DNA from: Streptomyces toxytricini
Lineage (GTDB): Bacteria > Actinomycetota > Actinomycetes > Streptomycetales > Streptomycetaceae
Assembly: GCF_014649915.1 (NCBI RefSeq)
Contig: NZ_BMTY01000008.1
Coordinates: 185,324-249,323 of the forward strand
Direction: 5' to 3'
DNA length: 64,000 bases
Shown here: positions 36,371 through 46,052 of the stretch, piece by piece
How positions within the stretch are numbered: the first letter of the stretch is position 1
Layout: the number at the start of each line of letters is the position of its first letter
Program-made: the position numbers and the translations under genes
The notes under the pieces: model-generated
Told to the model about the DNA's origin: nothing
The model's database searches: none
What the model saw: only the letters and a program-made list of their open reading frames with translations

Positions 36371-37971
36371 GCCCCCGCCGACGTCGGCTGCTTGCGGCCG
36401 CGGAGGCGTTCGAGGTCGGAGGGGCGGACCTTGATGGCGAACACCGCGATGAGCGCGCCGACCAGGGTGAACGCGGCGGCGACCACGAACGCCGCGTTCA
36501 CGCCGGCGGTGAGCACCTGGTCGCCCCAGGGGTCGGGCAGCCGGCCGGTGCGCCGGAAGGCGAGGAGCTGCTCCGGGGTGGCGGTGGCGAGGAAGTCGCG
36601 GGCCTGGGCGCGGCCCTCGCTGCGGCCGGCGGTGCCGAAGACGGTGACGAGGACGGACAGGCCGAGCGAGCCGCCGACCTGCTGGGTGGCGTTGAGGAGC
36701 CCGGAGGCGGCGCCGGATTCGCGGTCGGTGACGTGGGACAGCGCCATGAGGGTCAGGGACACGAACTGCAGGCCCATGCCGAGGCCGAAGAGGAGCATCG
36801 GCCCGAGGACGCTGCCGAGGTAGGTGGAGTCGGCGTCGGCCCGCGTCAGCCAGGCCAGGCCGGCGGAGCAGCACAGCGCGCCGGTGACCATGAACGGTTT
36901 GGGGCCGCGGACGGGCAGCAGGTGGGAGGTGATGCCGGCGCCGACGGCGATGATCGCGCTGACCGGCAGGAACGCGAGGCCGGCCTCCAGGGGGCTGAAG
37001 CCGAGGACGTTCTGCACGTAGAGGGTCAGGAAGAAGAACATGCCGAAGATCGCGCAGGCGAGGAAGAGCATGATGCCGTAGGTTCCGGCCCGGTTGCGGT
37101 CGGCGAACATGTGCAGCGGGGTGATGGGCTGCGTCGAGCGCCTCTCGTTGGCGGCGAACAGCGTCAGCAGCACCACCGCGGCGCCGAACGAGGCGAGGGT
37201 GAGCGGGTCGCGCCAGCCCTCCTGGGCGGCGCGGATGAATCCGTACACGAGGGACGCCATGCCGAGCGTCGACAGCAGGGCGCCGGCGATGTCGAAGTGC
37301 CCGGGGTGCCGCTCGGACTCGTGCAGGACTCGGGCGGCGAGGACGGCGATCAGCACGGCGATGGGGACGTTGACGAAGAGCACCCAGCGCCAGTCGAGCC
37401 ACTCCACGAGCATGCCGCCGGCGAGCAGTCCGATCGCGCCGCCGGCGGCGGAGACGGCTGCGAAGACGCCGAAGGCCCGGCTGCGGGCGGGTCCTTCGCG
37501 GAACGTGGTGGTGATCAGGGCGAGCGCGGTCGGGGAGGCGATGGCTCCGCCGGCTCCCTGGAGGGCGCGGGCGGCGAGCAGTTGGCCCTCGTTCTGGGCG
37601 AAGCCGCCGAGCAGCGAGGCCAGCCCGAAGAGCAGGACGCCTGCGATGAAGACGCGTTTGCGGCCGAGGATGTCGCCGGCCCGGCCGCCGAGGAGGAGCA
37701 GTCCGCCGAAGGTCAGCGTGTAGGCGTTGACGACCCAGGCGAGGCTTTCGGTGGTGAAGCCGAGGGCCGTCTGGATGTGCGGCAGGGCGATGTTCACGAT
37801 CGTGATGTCGAGGACGACCATGAGCTGGCACGAGGCGATGGTGAAGAGGGCGAGCCCGCTGCCGTTGCCGCGGCCGCCCGCGCTGCCGGTGCCGCTCGTG
37901 CCGCCGCCCGCGCCGCCTGAGCCGTCTCCCGCGCCGTCGGTCCCCTTGCCGGGTACTGCGTTGGGGTCCAC
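36367..37971 (-). CDS. MFS drug exporter, DHA2 family (14 TMS)
   Basis: 534 aa from GTG 37971; the ribosome binding site is weak, and GGAGG lies further upstream. A Gly/Ser-rich N-terminus is followed by about 14 membrane segments. DHA2 motifs are VVLDITIVNIALPHIQ (motif D1), GGRAGDILGRKRVF (motif A), ARALQGAGGAIASPTALALI (motif B) and a motif C-like GVFAAVSAAGGAIGLLAGG. Such proteins export drugs or endogenous metabolites with proton uptake. The gene is divergent from the S9 peptidase gene and 109 bp away from it. Confidence 0.88.
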   Translation of the reverse strand: MDPNAVPGKGTDGAGDGSGGAGGGTSGTGSAGGRGNGSGLALFTIASCQLMVVLDITIVNIALPHIQTALGFTTESLAWVVNAYTLTFGGLLLLGGRAGDILGRKRVFIAGVLLFGLASLLGGFAQNEGQLLAARALQGAGGAIASPTALALITTTFREGPARSRAFGVFAAVSAAGGAIGLLAGGMLVEWLDWRWVLFVNVPIAVLIAVLAARVLHESERHPGHFDIAGALLSTLGMASLVYGFIRAAQEGWRDPLTLASFGAAVVLLTLFAANERRSTQPITPLHMFADRNRAGTYGIMLFLACAIFGMFFFLTLYVQNVLGFSPLEAGLAFLPVSAIIAVGAGITSHLLPVRGPKPFMVTGALCCSAGLAWLTRADADSTYLGSVLGPMLLFGLGMGLQFVSLTLMALSHVTDRESGAASGLLNATQQVGGSLGLSVLVTVFGTAGRSEGRAQARDFLATATPEQLLAFRRTGRLPDPWGDQVLTAGVNAAFVVAAAFTLVGALIAVFAIKVRPSDLERLRGRKQPTSAGA

Positions 37972-38048
37972 CCTGCCGACGCTAAACCTGCTACCTCCGG
38001 TACACCACTCGAATGGCCTAAGCGAACACCACCGAACGCCACATGTAC

Positions 38049-38073
38049 AGTGTGCCATTTCACATGGCACACT
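38049..38073. promoter_or_regulatory. Perfect palindromic operator upstream of S9 peptidase
   Basis: AGTGTGCCAT-N5-ATGGCACACT is a perfect 10-bp inverted repeat that ends 8 nt before the ATG of the S9 peptidase gene. TACAGT at 38046-38051 could be the -10, so a bound regulator would cover the start of transcription. There is no ribosome binding site in the short leader. The site differs from the GTRACATNNTAM motif of the collagen genes. Confidence 0.65.
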
Positions 38074-38080
38074 CCCCTCC

Positions 38081-40159
38081 ATGGACGATTTCCTCCGGCT
38101 CTCCACCACCACCGGCCGCTTCGCGTACGGCGCACCGCGCGCCTTCTCCTTCGGCGACGACGGCCGGCTCCTCTGGTTCCTCCGCTCCACCGGCCCCACC
38201 GACCCCCGCGACTCCCTCTGGGTCCTCGACACCTCCACCGGCACCGAGACCCTCCTCGCCGACCCGCGCCGGCTCGCCCCCGAGCCCGGCCCCCTCCCCG
38301 AGGCCGAGCGCCGGCTGCGCGAGCGGATCCGGCTCACCGCCGCCGGCATCGGCGGGTACGCCCTCTCCGGCGACGGCCGCCACGCCGTCTTCGCCCTGTA
38401 CGGCACCCTCTACCGCGTCTCGTACGCCGGCCCCGGCGCCCCCGCAGCACCGCCGACCGAGGTCCCCACCGCCGGGCCCGCCTTCGACCCGCGCCCCAAC
38501 GGCGACGGCTCCCGCACCGCCTACGTCGCCGGCGACGCCCTGTACACCTCCCCGGGCGGCCGCGTCAGCCCAGCCGACGGCGCTCGCTGGGGCGTCGCCG
38601 AGTTCGCCGCCGCCGAGGAGCTCGGCCGCGACCGCGGCCACTGGTGGTCCCCCGACGGCGTCACCCTGCTGGCCGCCCGCGTCGCCGAAGGCGCACTCCA
38701 GCGCCGCCACTTCGCCGACCCGGCCCACCCCGAGCTGCCGCCCGAGGACTTCGCCTACCCGGAGGCCGGCGGGCCCAACGCCGACGTCCAGCTGTGGGTG
38801 CTCGGCCCGGGCGGCCACCGCGTGCGCATCCACTGGGACACCGGCCGCCACCCCTACCTCTCCGACGCCTGCTGGGAGTCCTCCGAGGAGATCCTGCTCA
38901 CCGTCCAGGACCGGCTCCAGCAAGACGTCCTCCTGCTCGGTGCCGACCCCGCCACCGGCCGCACCCGCGAGCTGTCCCGCACCACCCACCCCCAGTGGGT
39001 CGACCCGCTCCCCGGCACCCCGGCCCGCCTCCCCGACGGCCGGATGCTCACCGCCGCCGACACCCCCGACGGGGCCGCCCGCACCCTCGCCGTCGACGGC
39101 CGGCCGCTGACCGGCGACGGCGTCCAGATCCGCTGCGTCGTCGGCCTCCACCAGGGCCGCCTGCTCGTCGAGGCCGGCCTGCGCGACCCCGCCGAGCAGC
39201 AGGTGCTCCTCCTCGACCCCGACTCCGGCGCACACACCGTCCTCGCCGACGACACCGGCGTCCCCACCGTGCACACCGCCGTCGCCTCGGCCGGATCGCT
39301 GCTGCTGACCGCCGCCAACCGCGACGGCATCCGCCGCACCCTGCACACCGCCGACGGGCGGCAGTTCACCCCCGGCGACCTCTCACAGCCGATGCCGTAC
39401 CGGGTCGCCCCGCTGCTGGAGCGCGTCACCGAGCACGCCGTCCCCACCGCGCTCGTCCTGCCCCGCGGGCACGTCCCCGGCAGGCGGCTGCCCGTCCTCG
39501 TCGACGGCTACGGCGGGCCCGGCTTCCAGGACGTCAGCGCCGAGCCGCGCCGCTGGCAGTACCGCCAGTGGTGGGCCGACCAGGGCTTCGCCGTGGTGAC
39601 CGTCGACAACCGCGGCACCCCGTACGTCTCCCCCGCCTTCACGCACGCCATGTACCGCGGCTTCTCCGAGGTCACCCTGGAGGACCAGGTCGCCGCCCTG
39701 CAGGCGCTCGGCGCCCGGCACCCCGACCTCGACCTGGGCCGCGTCGGCGTCCGCGGCTGGTCCTACGGCGGCTACCTGGCCGCGCTCGCCGTGCTGCGCC
39801 GGCCCGACGTCTTCCACGCGGCCTCCGCCGGGGCCGCGCCCACCGACTTCCGGCACTACGACACCGCGTACACCGAGCGCTACCTCGGCCTGCCCCAGGA
39901 CCACCCCGAGGTCTACGAGCGGGACTCGCTGATCCCCGACGCGCCGAAGCTGACCCGGCCGCTGCTGCTCGCCACCGGCCTCGCCGACGACAACGTCCAC
40001 CCCTCGCACACCCTGCGCCTGTCGCAGGCGCTGACCGACGCGGGCCGCCCCCACCAGCTCCTGGCCCTGCCCGGCGTCACCCACATGACCCCCGGCGGCG
40101 TCAAGGAGAAGCTGATGGCGCTGGAACTGGAGTTCTTCCGCCGCGAACTCGCCGCCTGA
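38081..40159 (+). CDS. S9-family prolyl oligopeptidase / dipeptidyl peptidase IV-like
   Basis: 692 aa from ATG 38081; a longer frame upstream crosses the operator. Residues ~1-430 are a DPP4-type beta-propeller. Residues ~440-690 form the alpha/beta hydrolase with the GWSYGG nucleophile motif (Ser ~561), GLADDNVHPSHT (Asp) and PGVTHMTPGG (His). No signal peptide, so it is intracellular. DPP4-like enzymes remove Xaa-Pro dipeptides, which suits proline-rich collagen peptides brought in by the importer encoded next to it. Its own palindromic operator suggests separate control. Confidence 0.87.
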   Translation: MDDFLRLSTTTGRFAYGAPRAFSFGDDGRLLWFLRSTGPTDPRDSLWVLDTSTGTETLLADPRRLAPEPGPLPEAERRLRERIRLTAAGIGGYALSGDGRHAVFALYGTLYRVSYAGPGAPAAPPTEVPTAGPAFDPRPNGDGSRTAYVAGDALYTSPGGRVSPADGARWGVAEFAAAEELGRDRGHWWSPDGVTLLAARVAEGALQRRHFADPAHPELPPEDFAYPEAGGPNADVQLWVLGPGGHRVRIHWDTGRHPYLSDACWESSEEILLTVQDRLQQDVLLLGADPATGRTRELSRTTHPQWVDPLPGTPARLPDGRMLTAADTPDGAARTLAVDGRPLTGDGVQIRCVVGLHQGRLLVEAGLRDPAEQQVLLLDPDSGAHTVLADDTGVPTVHTAVASAGSLLLTAANRDGIRRTLHTADGRQFTPGDLSQPMPYRVAPLLERVTEHAVPTALVLPRGHVPGRRLPVLVDGYGGPGFQDVSAEPRRWQYRQWWADQGFAVVTVDNRGTPYVSPAFTHAMYRGFSEVTLEDQVAALQALGARHPDLDLGRVGVRGWSYGGYLAALAVLRRPDVFHAASAGAAPTDFRHYDTAYTERYLGLPQDHPEVYERDSLIPDAPKLTRPLLLATGLADDNVHPSHTLRLSQALTDAGRPHQLLALPGVTHMTPGGVKEKLMALELEFFRRELAA

Positions 40160-40182
40160 AGCCGCACGGCCGGAAACGGCGA

Positions 40183-40219
40183 AGGGCCCCGGAGCCGATC
40201 GTGTCGGCGCCGGGGCCCT
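40183..40219. terminator. Bidirectional terminator between S9 peptidase and OppF gene
   Basis: AGGGCCCCGG pairs perfectly with CCGGGGCCCT, with an inner CCGA/TCGG pair, located between the two convergent stops at 40159 and 40240. Confidence 0.88.
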
Positions 40220-40239
40220 CACCTTCCCGGGTTCACCCG

Positions 40240-41262
40240 TCAGTCACCCGGGAAGTGGCAGGCCACCTCGCGGGAGGCGGCGATCCGCAGCAGGGGCCGC
40301 TCGGTGCGGCACACCTCCTGCGCCTTGGGGCAGCGCGGGTGGAAGGAGCAGCCCGGCGGCGGCGCGGCCGGGCTCGGCGGGTCCCCCAGCAGGACGATCC
40401 GCTCCCGCCGCCGCTCCGCCGCCGGATCGGGCAGCGGTACGGCGGACAGCAGCGCCCGCGTGTACGGGTGCTGGGGGGCGTCGTACAGGTCGCGCTTCGC
40501 GCCGATCTCGACGATCCGGCCCAGGTACATGACCGCCACCCGGTCGCTGACCCGCTTCACCACGGACAGGTCGTGCGCGATGAACACGTACGACAGCCCG
40601 AGCTCCTCCCGCAGCCGCTCCATCAGGTTGACGATCTGCGCCTGCACGGAGACGTCCAGCGCGGACACCGGCTCGTCGGCGACGATCAGCCGCGGCCCGG
40701 TGGCCAGGGAGCGGGCGATGCCGATGCGCTGCGCCTGCCCGCCGGAGAACTCGTGCGGGTAGCGGTCGATGTGCTCGGGGATCAGGCCGACGAGCTCCAT
40801 CAGCTCGGCGGCGCGGCGCCGGGCGTCGGCCGCCGACCAGCCCTGCACGAGCAGCGGGTCGGAGATGATCCGCGAGACGGTCTGGCGCGGGTTCAGTGAG
40901 GAGTGCGGGTCCTGGAAGACCATCTGGACGTCGCGGCGCAGGGGCCGCAGGGCGCGCTGCGACAGGCGGGTGACGTCCCGGCCGTCGAAGACGACCGAGC
41001 CCGAGGTCGGCTCCAGCAGGCGGACGAGCATCCGGCCGGTCGTGGACTTCCCGCAGCCCGACTCCCCGACGAGTCCGAGGGTCTCCCCCGCCGCCAGGTC
41101 GAAGGAGACCCCGTCGACGGCGCGGACCGGTGCGCCCCGGCGGCCGGTCGCGGAGCGCCGCCCGGGGAAGGCCATGGCCAGGTCGCGCACCGACAGCAGG
41201 GCCGCCGGGCCGGCCTCGGCCGGGCTCCCGGCGGGCGGCGCGGCGTGGGTGGGTGTGGTCAT
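40240..41262 (-). CDS. Oligopeptide ABC transporter ATP-binding protein (OppF-like)
   Basis: A 340-aa protein. Walker A GESGCGKST (~residues 63-71), signature EFSGGQAQRIGIARS, Walker B LIVADEPVSALD, H-loop IAHDLSVV, and the C-terminal oligopeptide extension with CSFHPRCPKAQEVC, the Cys motif typical of Opp/Dpp ATPases. Its ATG overlaps the OppD stop by 4 bp. It is the last gene of the operon running from the binding protein at 46013. Confidence 0.9.
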   Translation of the reverse strand: MTTPTHAAPPAGSPAEAGPAALLSVRDLAMAFPGRRSATGRRGAPVRAVDGVSFDLAAGETLGLVGESGCGKSTTGRMLVRLLEPTSGSVVFDGRDVTRLSQRALRPLRRDVQMVFQDPHSSLNPRQTVSRIISDPLLVQGWSAADARRRAAELMELVGLIPEHIDRYPHEFSGGQAQRIGIARSLATGPRLIVADEPVSALDVSVQAQIVNLMERLREELGLSYVFIAHDLSVVKRVSDRVAVMYLGRIVEIGAKRDLYDAPQHPYTRALLSAVPLPDPAAERRRERIVLLGDPPSPAAPPPGCSFHPRCPKAQEVCRTERPLLRIAASREVACHFPGD

Positions 41263-42302
41263 CGGGCCGCCTCCTCGGCGATGGGGGATCCGGCGTAGTG
41301 GCAGGCGGCCGCCCGGCCCGGGAGGTCCCCGTACGGCAGGAGCGGCGGCCGCTCCTGCGTGCAGCGGTCCCTGGCCACCGCGCAGCGCGGGGCGAAGGAG
41401 CAGCCGGGGGCGGGGGCGAGCAGGGAGGGCGGTGAGCCGGGGATGGCGCGCAGCGGGCCGTCGTCGCCGTCGTCCGCGAGGCGGGGCATGGAGTCGAGCA
41501 GGCCGCGGGTGTAGGGGTGGGCGGGGTCGGCGAACAGGGTGTCGACGTCGGCCTGTTCGGCGGCCCGGCCGCCGTACATGACGAGCACCTCGTGGGCGAC
41601 GCGGGCGACGACGCCCAGGTCGTGGGTGATCATGACGATGCCGAGGCCGCGGTCCTGCTGCAGGCGGGCGAGGAGTTCGAGGATCTGCGCCTGCACGGTG
41701 ACGTCGAGGGCGGTGGTGGGCTCGTCCGCGATGAGCAGGTCGGGCTCGCAGGCCAGCGCCATGGCGATCATGGCGCGCTGGCGCATGCCGCCGGAGAACT
41801 GGTGCGGGTACTCGCCCGCGCGGCGGGCCGGTTCGGGTATCCCGACCTCGCCGAGCATCTCGACCGCGCGTTTGCGGGCGGCCGCGCGCCCGCTGCGGAA
41901 GTGGACGCGGACGTGCTCGGCGATCTGCTCGCCGACGGTGTAGTAGGGGTGGAGGCTGGAGAGCGGGTCCTGGAAGATCATGGCCATCTTCCGGCCGCGG
42001 AGCCGGGACAGCTCCTTCTCGGACAGCCCCGTGAGCTCCTGTCCGGCGAGGCGTACGGAGCCCTCGACGTCGGCGCCGCGGTGCAGGCCCATGACGGCGA
42101 GCGAGGTGACGGACTTCCCGGATCCGGATTCGCCGACGATGCCGAGGGTGCGGCCGGACTCGACGGTGAAGTCGAGGGAGTCGACGGCGCGGACGGGCCC
42201 GCGGGGGGTGCGGAAGGTGACGCCGAGGCCGCGTACCGCGAGGAGCGGCGCGTCGGCGGTGCGGGTGGCGTCGGGAGCGTCGGTGGCGTCGGTGGCGGCC
42301 AT
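41259..42302 (-). CDS. Oligopeptide ABC transporter ATP-binding protein (OppD-like)
   Basis: 347 aa from ATG 42302, 4 nt after a GAGG element; it overlaps the upstream permease stop. Walker A GESGSGKSV, signature QFSGGMRQRAMIAMAL, Walker B LLIADEPTTALD, H-loop ITHDLGVV, and C-terminal CSFAPRCAVARDRC. It forms a heterodimer with the OppF-like ATPase to drive peptide uptake. Confidence 0.9.
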   Translation of the reverse strand: MAATDATDAPDATRTADAPLLAVRGLGVTFRTPRGPVRAVDSLDFTVESGRTLGIVGESGSGKSVTSLAVMGLHRGADVEGSVRLAGQELTGLSEKELSRLRGRKMAMIFQDPLSSLHPYYTVGEQIAEHVRVHFRSGRAAARKRAVEMLGEVGIPEPARRAGEYPHQFSGGMRQRAMIAMALACEPDLLIADEPTTALDVTVQAQILELLARLQQDRGLGIVMITHDLGVVARVAHEVLVMYGGRAAEQADVDTLFADPAHPYTRGLLDSMPRLADDGDDGPLRAIPGSPPSLLAPAPGCSFAPRCAVARDRCTQERPPLLPYGDLPGRAAACHYAGSPIAEEAAR

Positions 42303-43288
42303 CAGTACCTCACCCTCGGGTCGACGACGGCGTACAGGAGGTCGACCGCGAGGTTGGCGACGACGATGAAGAACGCGGCGAGCAGGGTGACGCCGAGGAC
42401 GACCGGCTGGTCGGAGCTGACGAGTGCGCCGTAGAACAGCCTGCCGATGCCGGGGAGTCCGAAGATGGACTCGGTGATGACGGCGCCGGCGAGGAGTCCG
42501 CCGAGGTCCATGCCGAAGATGGTGAGGATCGGCGTCATGCCCGAGCGCAGGCCGTGTTTGACGACGACGGTGCGTTCGGGCATGCCCTTGGCGCGGGCGG
42601 TGCGGATGTACGGCTCGGCCATGGCCTCGATCATGGATCCGCGGCTCTGGCGGGCGTACATGGCGGCGTAGAGCAGGGCCAGTGCGGTCCAGGGCAGCAG
42701 GAGGTTGGAGGCCCAGCCGAGCGGGTCGGAGCCGAAGGGCGTGTAGGTGGGGTACGGCAGCAGTCCGGCGATGCGGATGACGCCGTAGATCAGCATCACG
42801 GAGGTGAAGTACACCGGCAGGGAGGCGGCGGCGACCGCGCCGACCATGAGGGCCTTGTCGGTGGCGGTGTCCTTGCGCAGGGCGGCGGTGACGCCGGCGC
42901 CGAGGCCGAGGACGAGCCACAGGGCGGCCGCCCCGAGGGCGAGGGAGGCGGAGACGGGCAGGCGGTCCATCAGCAGGTCCCACACGGGCAGGGAGTTCTC
43001 GTACGAGTAGCCCAGGCAGGGGAAGTCGCAGCGGACGGCGTACTGGCCGGTGCCGAGGGTGCGGCCGGTGAAGATGCCGGTGAGGAAGTCGGCGAACTGC
43101 CGCCACAGGGGCAGGTCCAGGCCGAGGTAGGCGCGGACGTCGGCGATCCGCTCGGGGCTGCACGTCTTGCCGCAGGCGGCCGCCGCGGGGTCGGAGGGAA
43201 GGACGTAGAAGATGAGGAAGGTGACGGCGGCGATGGCCAGGAGCACGCCTGCGAGGGCGAGCAGCCGGCGGGCGAGGTAGAGGATCAA
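42302..43288 (-). CDS. Oligopeptide ABC transporter permease (OppB-like)
   Basis: 328 aa from TTG 43288, which overlaps the stop of the upstream OppC gene by 4 bp (TTGA). It has six membrane segments, the first at residues ~8-30, and an extracellular loop with three Cys (ACGKTCSPERI, CDFPC). The EAA loop is RTARAKGMPERTVVVKHGLR. The loop is longer than in E. coli OppB, a feature shared by some actinobacterial peptide permeases. Confidence 0.88.
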   Translation of the reverse strand: MILYLARRLLALAGVLLAIAAVTFLIFYVLPSDPAAAACGKTCSPERIADVRAYLGLDLPLWRQFADFLTGIFTGRTLGTGQYAVRCDFPCLGYSYENSLPVWDLLMDRLPVSASLALGAAALWLVLGLGAGVTAALRKDTATDKALMVGAVAAASLPVYFTSVMLIYGVIRIAGLLPYPTYTPFGSDPLGWASNLLLPWTALALLYAAMYARQSRGSMIEAMAEPYIRTARAKGMPERTVVVKHGLRSGMTPILTIFGMDLGGLLAGAVITESIFGLPGIGRLFYGALVSSDQPVVLGVTLLAAFFIVVANLAVDLLYAVVDPRVRY

Positions 43289-44232
43289 CTGCGGCTCCCC
43301 CTCGGGTCGAGGATGTCGCGCAGGGCGTCGCCGAGCAGGGTGAAGGCGAGGACCGCGAGGAAGAGGAAGGTGCTGGGGATCACGAAGTACATCGGGTCGG
43401 TCTCGTAGTAGGCCACGGACTCGGCGATCATCTGGCCCCAGGAGGGGGTGGGCGGGCGGACGCCGACGCCGAGGTAGCTGAGGGCGGCCTCGGTGCTGAT
43501 CATGCCGGGAATGAGCAGGGTGGTGTAGGCGATGACCGGGCCGGAGACGCCGGGGAGGATCTCGCGGGTCAGGATCCGCCAGGAGCCGGAGCCGGCGACG
43601 CGGGCGGCGTCGACGTACTCGCGGTGCTTGAGGGAGAGGGTCTGGCCGCGGACGACGCGGGCGACGCCGGGCCAGCCGAAGACGCCGATGACGGCGGTCA
43701 TGAGGACGATGCGGTTGACGTCCTTGGCGACGGACAGCATCGCGATCATGAAGATGAGGGACGGGAAGGACATCGTCAGGTCCATCAGGCGGGACAGGAC
43801 GGCGTCGGTGCGGCCGCCGAAGTAGCCGGCGGCGATCCCGGCCGCGGTGCCGGTGACGACGACGATCGCGGTCGCGGCGAACGCGATGAGCAGGGAGACC
43901 TGCGCGCCGGTGACGACGCGGGCGAACAGGTCGCGGCCGGTGACGGGTTCGACGCCGAGCCAGTGCTCGGGGCTGATCCCGCCGAAGGAGCCGAGGGGGA
44001 GGCCGCCGAGGTACGGGTCGACGGCGGACTTGTCGAACTCCTCGGGGGACCAACCGCCCAGGGCGCCGAGCCAGGGTGCGGTGGCGGCCATCAGGACGAA
44101 GAGGGTGACGACGCAGAGGCTGATGCGGACGGCGGGGCGGCGGCGGAGCTCCCGCCGGGCGAGCTGCCAGGGGCTGCTGCCCGGGGGGAGCGTCTCGGCC
44201 GTCGCGGCCTCGGGGGCTGCGGTGGCTGTCAT
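43285..44232 (-). CDS. Oligopeptide ABC transporter permease (OppC-like)
   Basis: 315 aa from ATG 44232. An OppC N-terminal segment (SSPWQLARRELRRRPAVRIS then a membrane helix) is followed by five more membrane segments. The EAA loop is YVDAARVAGSGSWRILTREILP. Gene order here is oppA-oppC-oppB-oppD-oppF, with OppC before OppB. The gap to the binding-protein gene is 38 nt. Confidence 0.88.
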   Translation of the reverse strand: MTATAAPEAATAETLPPGSSPWQLARRELRRRPAVRISLCVVTLFVLMAATAPWLGALGGWSPEEFDKSAVDPYLGGLPLGSFGGISPEHWLGVEPVTGRDLFARVVTGAQVSLLIAFAATAIVVVTGTAAGIAAGYFGGRTDAVLSRLMDLTMSFPSLIFMIAMLSVAKDVNRIVLMTAVIGVFGWPGVARVVRGQTLSLKHREYVDAARVAGSGSWRILTREILPGVSGPVIAYTTLLIPGMISTEAALSYLGVGVRPPTPSWGQMIAESVAYYETDPMYFVIPSTFLFLAVLAFTLLGDALRDILDPRGSRS

Positions 44233-44270
44233 GGGTGTCGTGGGTGTCGTGGCTCGGGTCCCGCGGCCGC

Positions 44271-46013
44271 TCAGCCCTGGCTCTTCGAGGGGTCCTTGAG
44301 GCCGACGGTCGCGTAGTCGATGGTGCCGGTCCACACGGGGTGGCCGAAGGCGCCGGCGATGTTGGTGCCGACGAGGAGGGGCTTGCGCTCCAGCAGGACG
44401 GGGATGGAGGGCGCCTTCTTCATGATCTCGGCGTCCAGGTCGATCCAGGCCTGGTTGGCCTGCTTGGCGTCGGCCATGGCGTTGATCTCGTCGATGCGCT
44501 TCTGGACGGCCTCGTCGCGGAACTGGGCGTAGTTCCCCTGGTTGCCCTTCTCCTTGACGGTGCGGCCGTCGAAGACGAACGGGATCCAGGTGGAGCCGGA
44601 GGGGTAGTCGGGGCACCAGCCGGTGAAGGTCATGTCGGGGGTGGTGGAGAGGTCGCCGATGACGTCGTAGTAGGCGCCGGGGTCGACGGTGTCGATGACG
44701 ACCTGGACGCCGGCGCGGGCCAGGCCCTGCTGGATGGCCTCGGCGGCGCCCTTGTCGCCGGTGGAGACGGAGAGGGAGACCTTCAGGCTCTCCTTCCCGG
44801 CGGCCTTGAGGAGCTCCTTGGCCTTGGCCGGGTCGCCGGCCGGGGCGATCTTGAGGGTGTCGGCCTGCTTGCCGCCGGTGAGGGCGGGCGGGAGGTAGGC
44901 GGTGGCGATCTCGTTGAGGGCGGGGCCGCCGCCCGCGGTGATGACCGCCTCCTTGTCGAGGGCGTAGTGCATGGCCTCGCGGACCTTCGGGTCGTTGAAG
45001 GGGGCGCGGGAGTTGTTCAGGTGCAGCATCGTGGTGCAGCCCTGGGACTCGGCGAGGAGGCGGGACTTGACGTCGGGCTTCGGCAGCACCTTGGGGGCGC
45101 TCTCGGGGCGCATGTCGGAGTACTGCACGGCGGAGGCGTCGGCGCCTTCGGAGGCGATGATGCGGTCGTCGATCTGGCCGCCCTTGAGGCCCATGACGAC
45201 GACGAACTTGTCCGGGTAGGCCTTGCGGACCTGGTCGGTCGCGGGGTCCCAGTGCTCGTTGCGGACGAGGACCAGCTGCTTGTCCCGGTCGTAGGTTTCG
45301 ATCTTGTACGGGCCGGAGGAGAACGGGCGGGCGTCGTACTGGGTGCCCTTCTCCTGGGACTGCGGGACGGGCGCGAAGGTGGGGAGGGTGGCGGTCGCGG
45401 AGAACTCGGCGACGGGCCGCTTCAGTTCGAAGACGATGGTGCGGTCGTCGGGGGTCTTCACGGAGTCGAGGTGCTGCCCCTGGAGCGGGCCCTTGTAGTT
45501 CTCGCCGCCGGCGAGGTACTGGGCGGCGTAGTCGGGGCCGCCGGTGAGGTCGGGGGCGAAGGACCGCTCGACGTTGTACTTGATGTCCTGGGCCTTGATC
45601 GGGGTGCCGTCCTCGTACTTCAGGCCCTCCTTCAGGGTGAAGGTCCAGGTGCGGCCGCCGTTGGAGGGGGTGCCGAGGTCGGTGGCGAGGTCGGGGACGA
45701 GCTCACTGCCGGCCTTGCCGGGCTCGGCCTTGAAGGTGACGAGGGTGCGGTAGAGCAGCCGGGTGCCGAAGTCCATCGCCGGCATCGTCCAGTTGCGGGC
45801 CGGGTCGAGGTGGGAGAAGTCCTGGTTCGACAGGACGGTGAGGGTGCCGCCCTTGACCGGCGTGCCGCCGAGGACCTTGCCGTCGTTGGCGGCGGCGGGG
45901 TTGGCGGCGCCCTTGTCGGCGGAGCCCTTCTTGGGGTCGGAGCATCCCGTCGCGCCGAGTGCGATGGCCGCCACCAGGGCGGTGGCGAGGGCGAGTTGGC
46001 TGCGCTTGGTCAT
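44271..46013 (-). CDS. Oligopeptide-binding lipoprotein of ABC transporter (OppA-like)
   Basis: 580 aa from ATG 46013, with GGAGTG 3 nt upstream; the longer frame crosses the promoter. The lipoprotein signal ends GATGC (Cys ~24). The SBP_bac_5 fold covers the rest, with FSHLDPARNWTMPAM early and TLKEGLKYEDGTPIKAQDIKYNVER as the family signature. It binds peptides outside the membrane for the importer. Promoter and operator at 46053-46084 are identical to those of the collagenase gene, so its physiological ligands are probably collagen-derived peptides. Confidence 0.9.
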   Translation of the reverse strand: MTKRSQLALATALVAAIALGATGCSDPKKGSADKGAANPAAANDGKVLGGTPVKGGTLTVLSNQDFSHLDPARNWTMPAMDFGTRLLYRTLVTFKAEPGKAGSELVPDLATDLGTPSNGGRTWTFTLKEGLKYEDGTPIKAQDIKYNVERSFAPDLTGGPDYAAQYLAGGENYKGPLQGQHLDSVKTPDDRTIVFELKRPVAEFSATATLPTFAPVPQSQEKGTQYDARPFSSGPYKIETYDRDKQLVLVRNEHWDPATDQVRKAYPDKFVVVMGLKGGQIDDRIIASEGADASAVQYSDMRPESAPKVLPKPDVKSRLLAESQGCTTMLHLNNSRAPFNDPKVREAMHYALDKEAVITAGGGPALNEIATAYLPPALTGGKQADTLKIAPAGDPAKAKELLKAAGKESLKVSLSVSTGDKGAAEAIQQGLARAGVQVVIDTVDPGAYYDVIGDLSTTPDMTFTGWCPDYPSGSTWIPFVFDGRTVKEKGNQGNYAQFRDEAVQKRIDEINAMADAKQANQAWIDLDAEIMKKAPSIPVLLERKPLLVGTNIAGAFGHPVWTGTIDYATVGLKDPSKSQG

Positions 46014-46052
46014 GGTCACTCCAGTGAAGGGCCGCGCTCTATGATGTGACCG

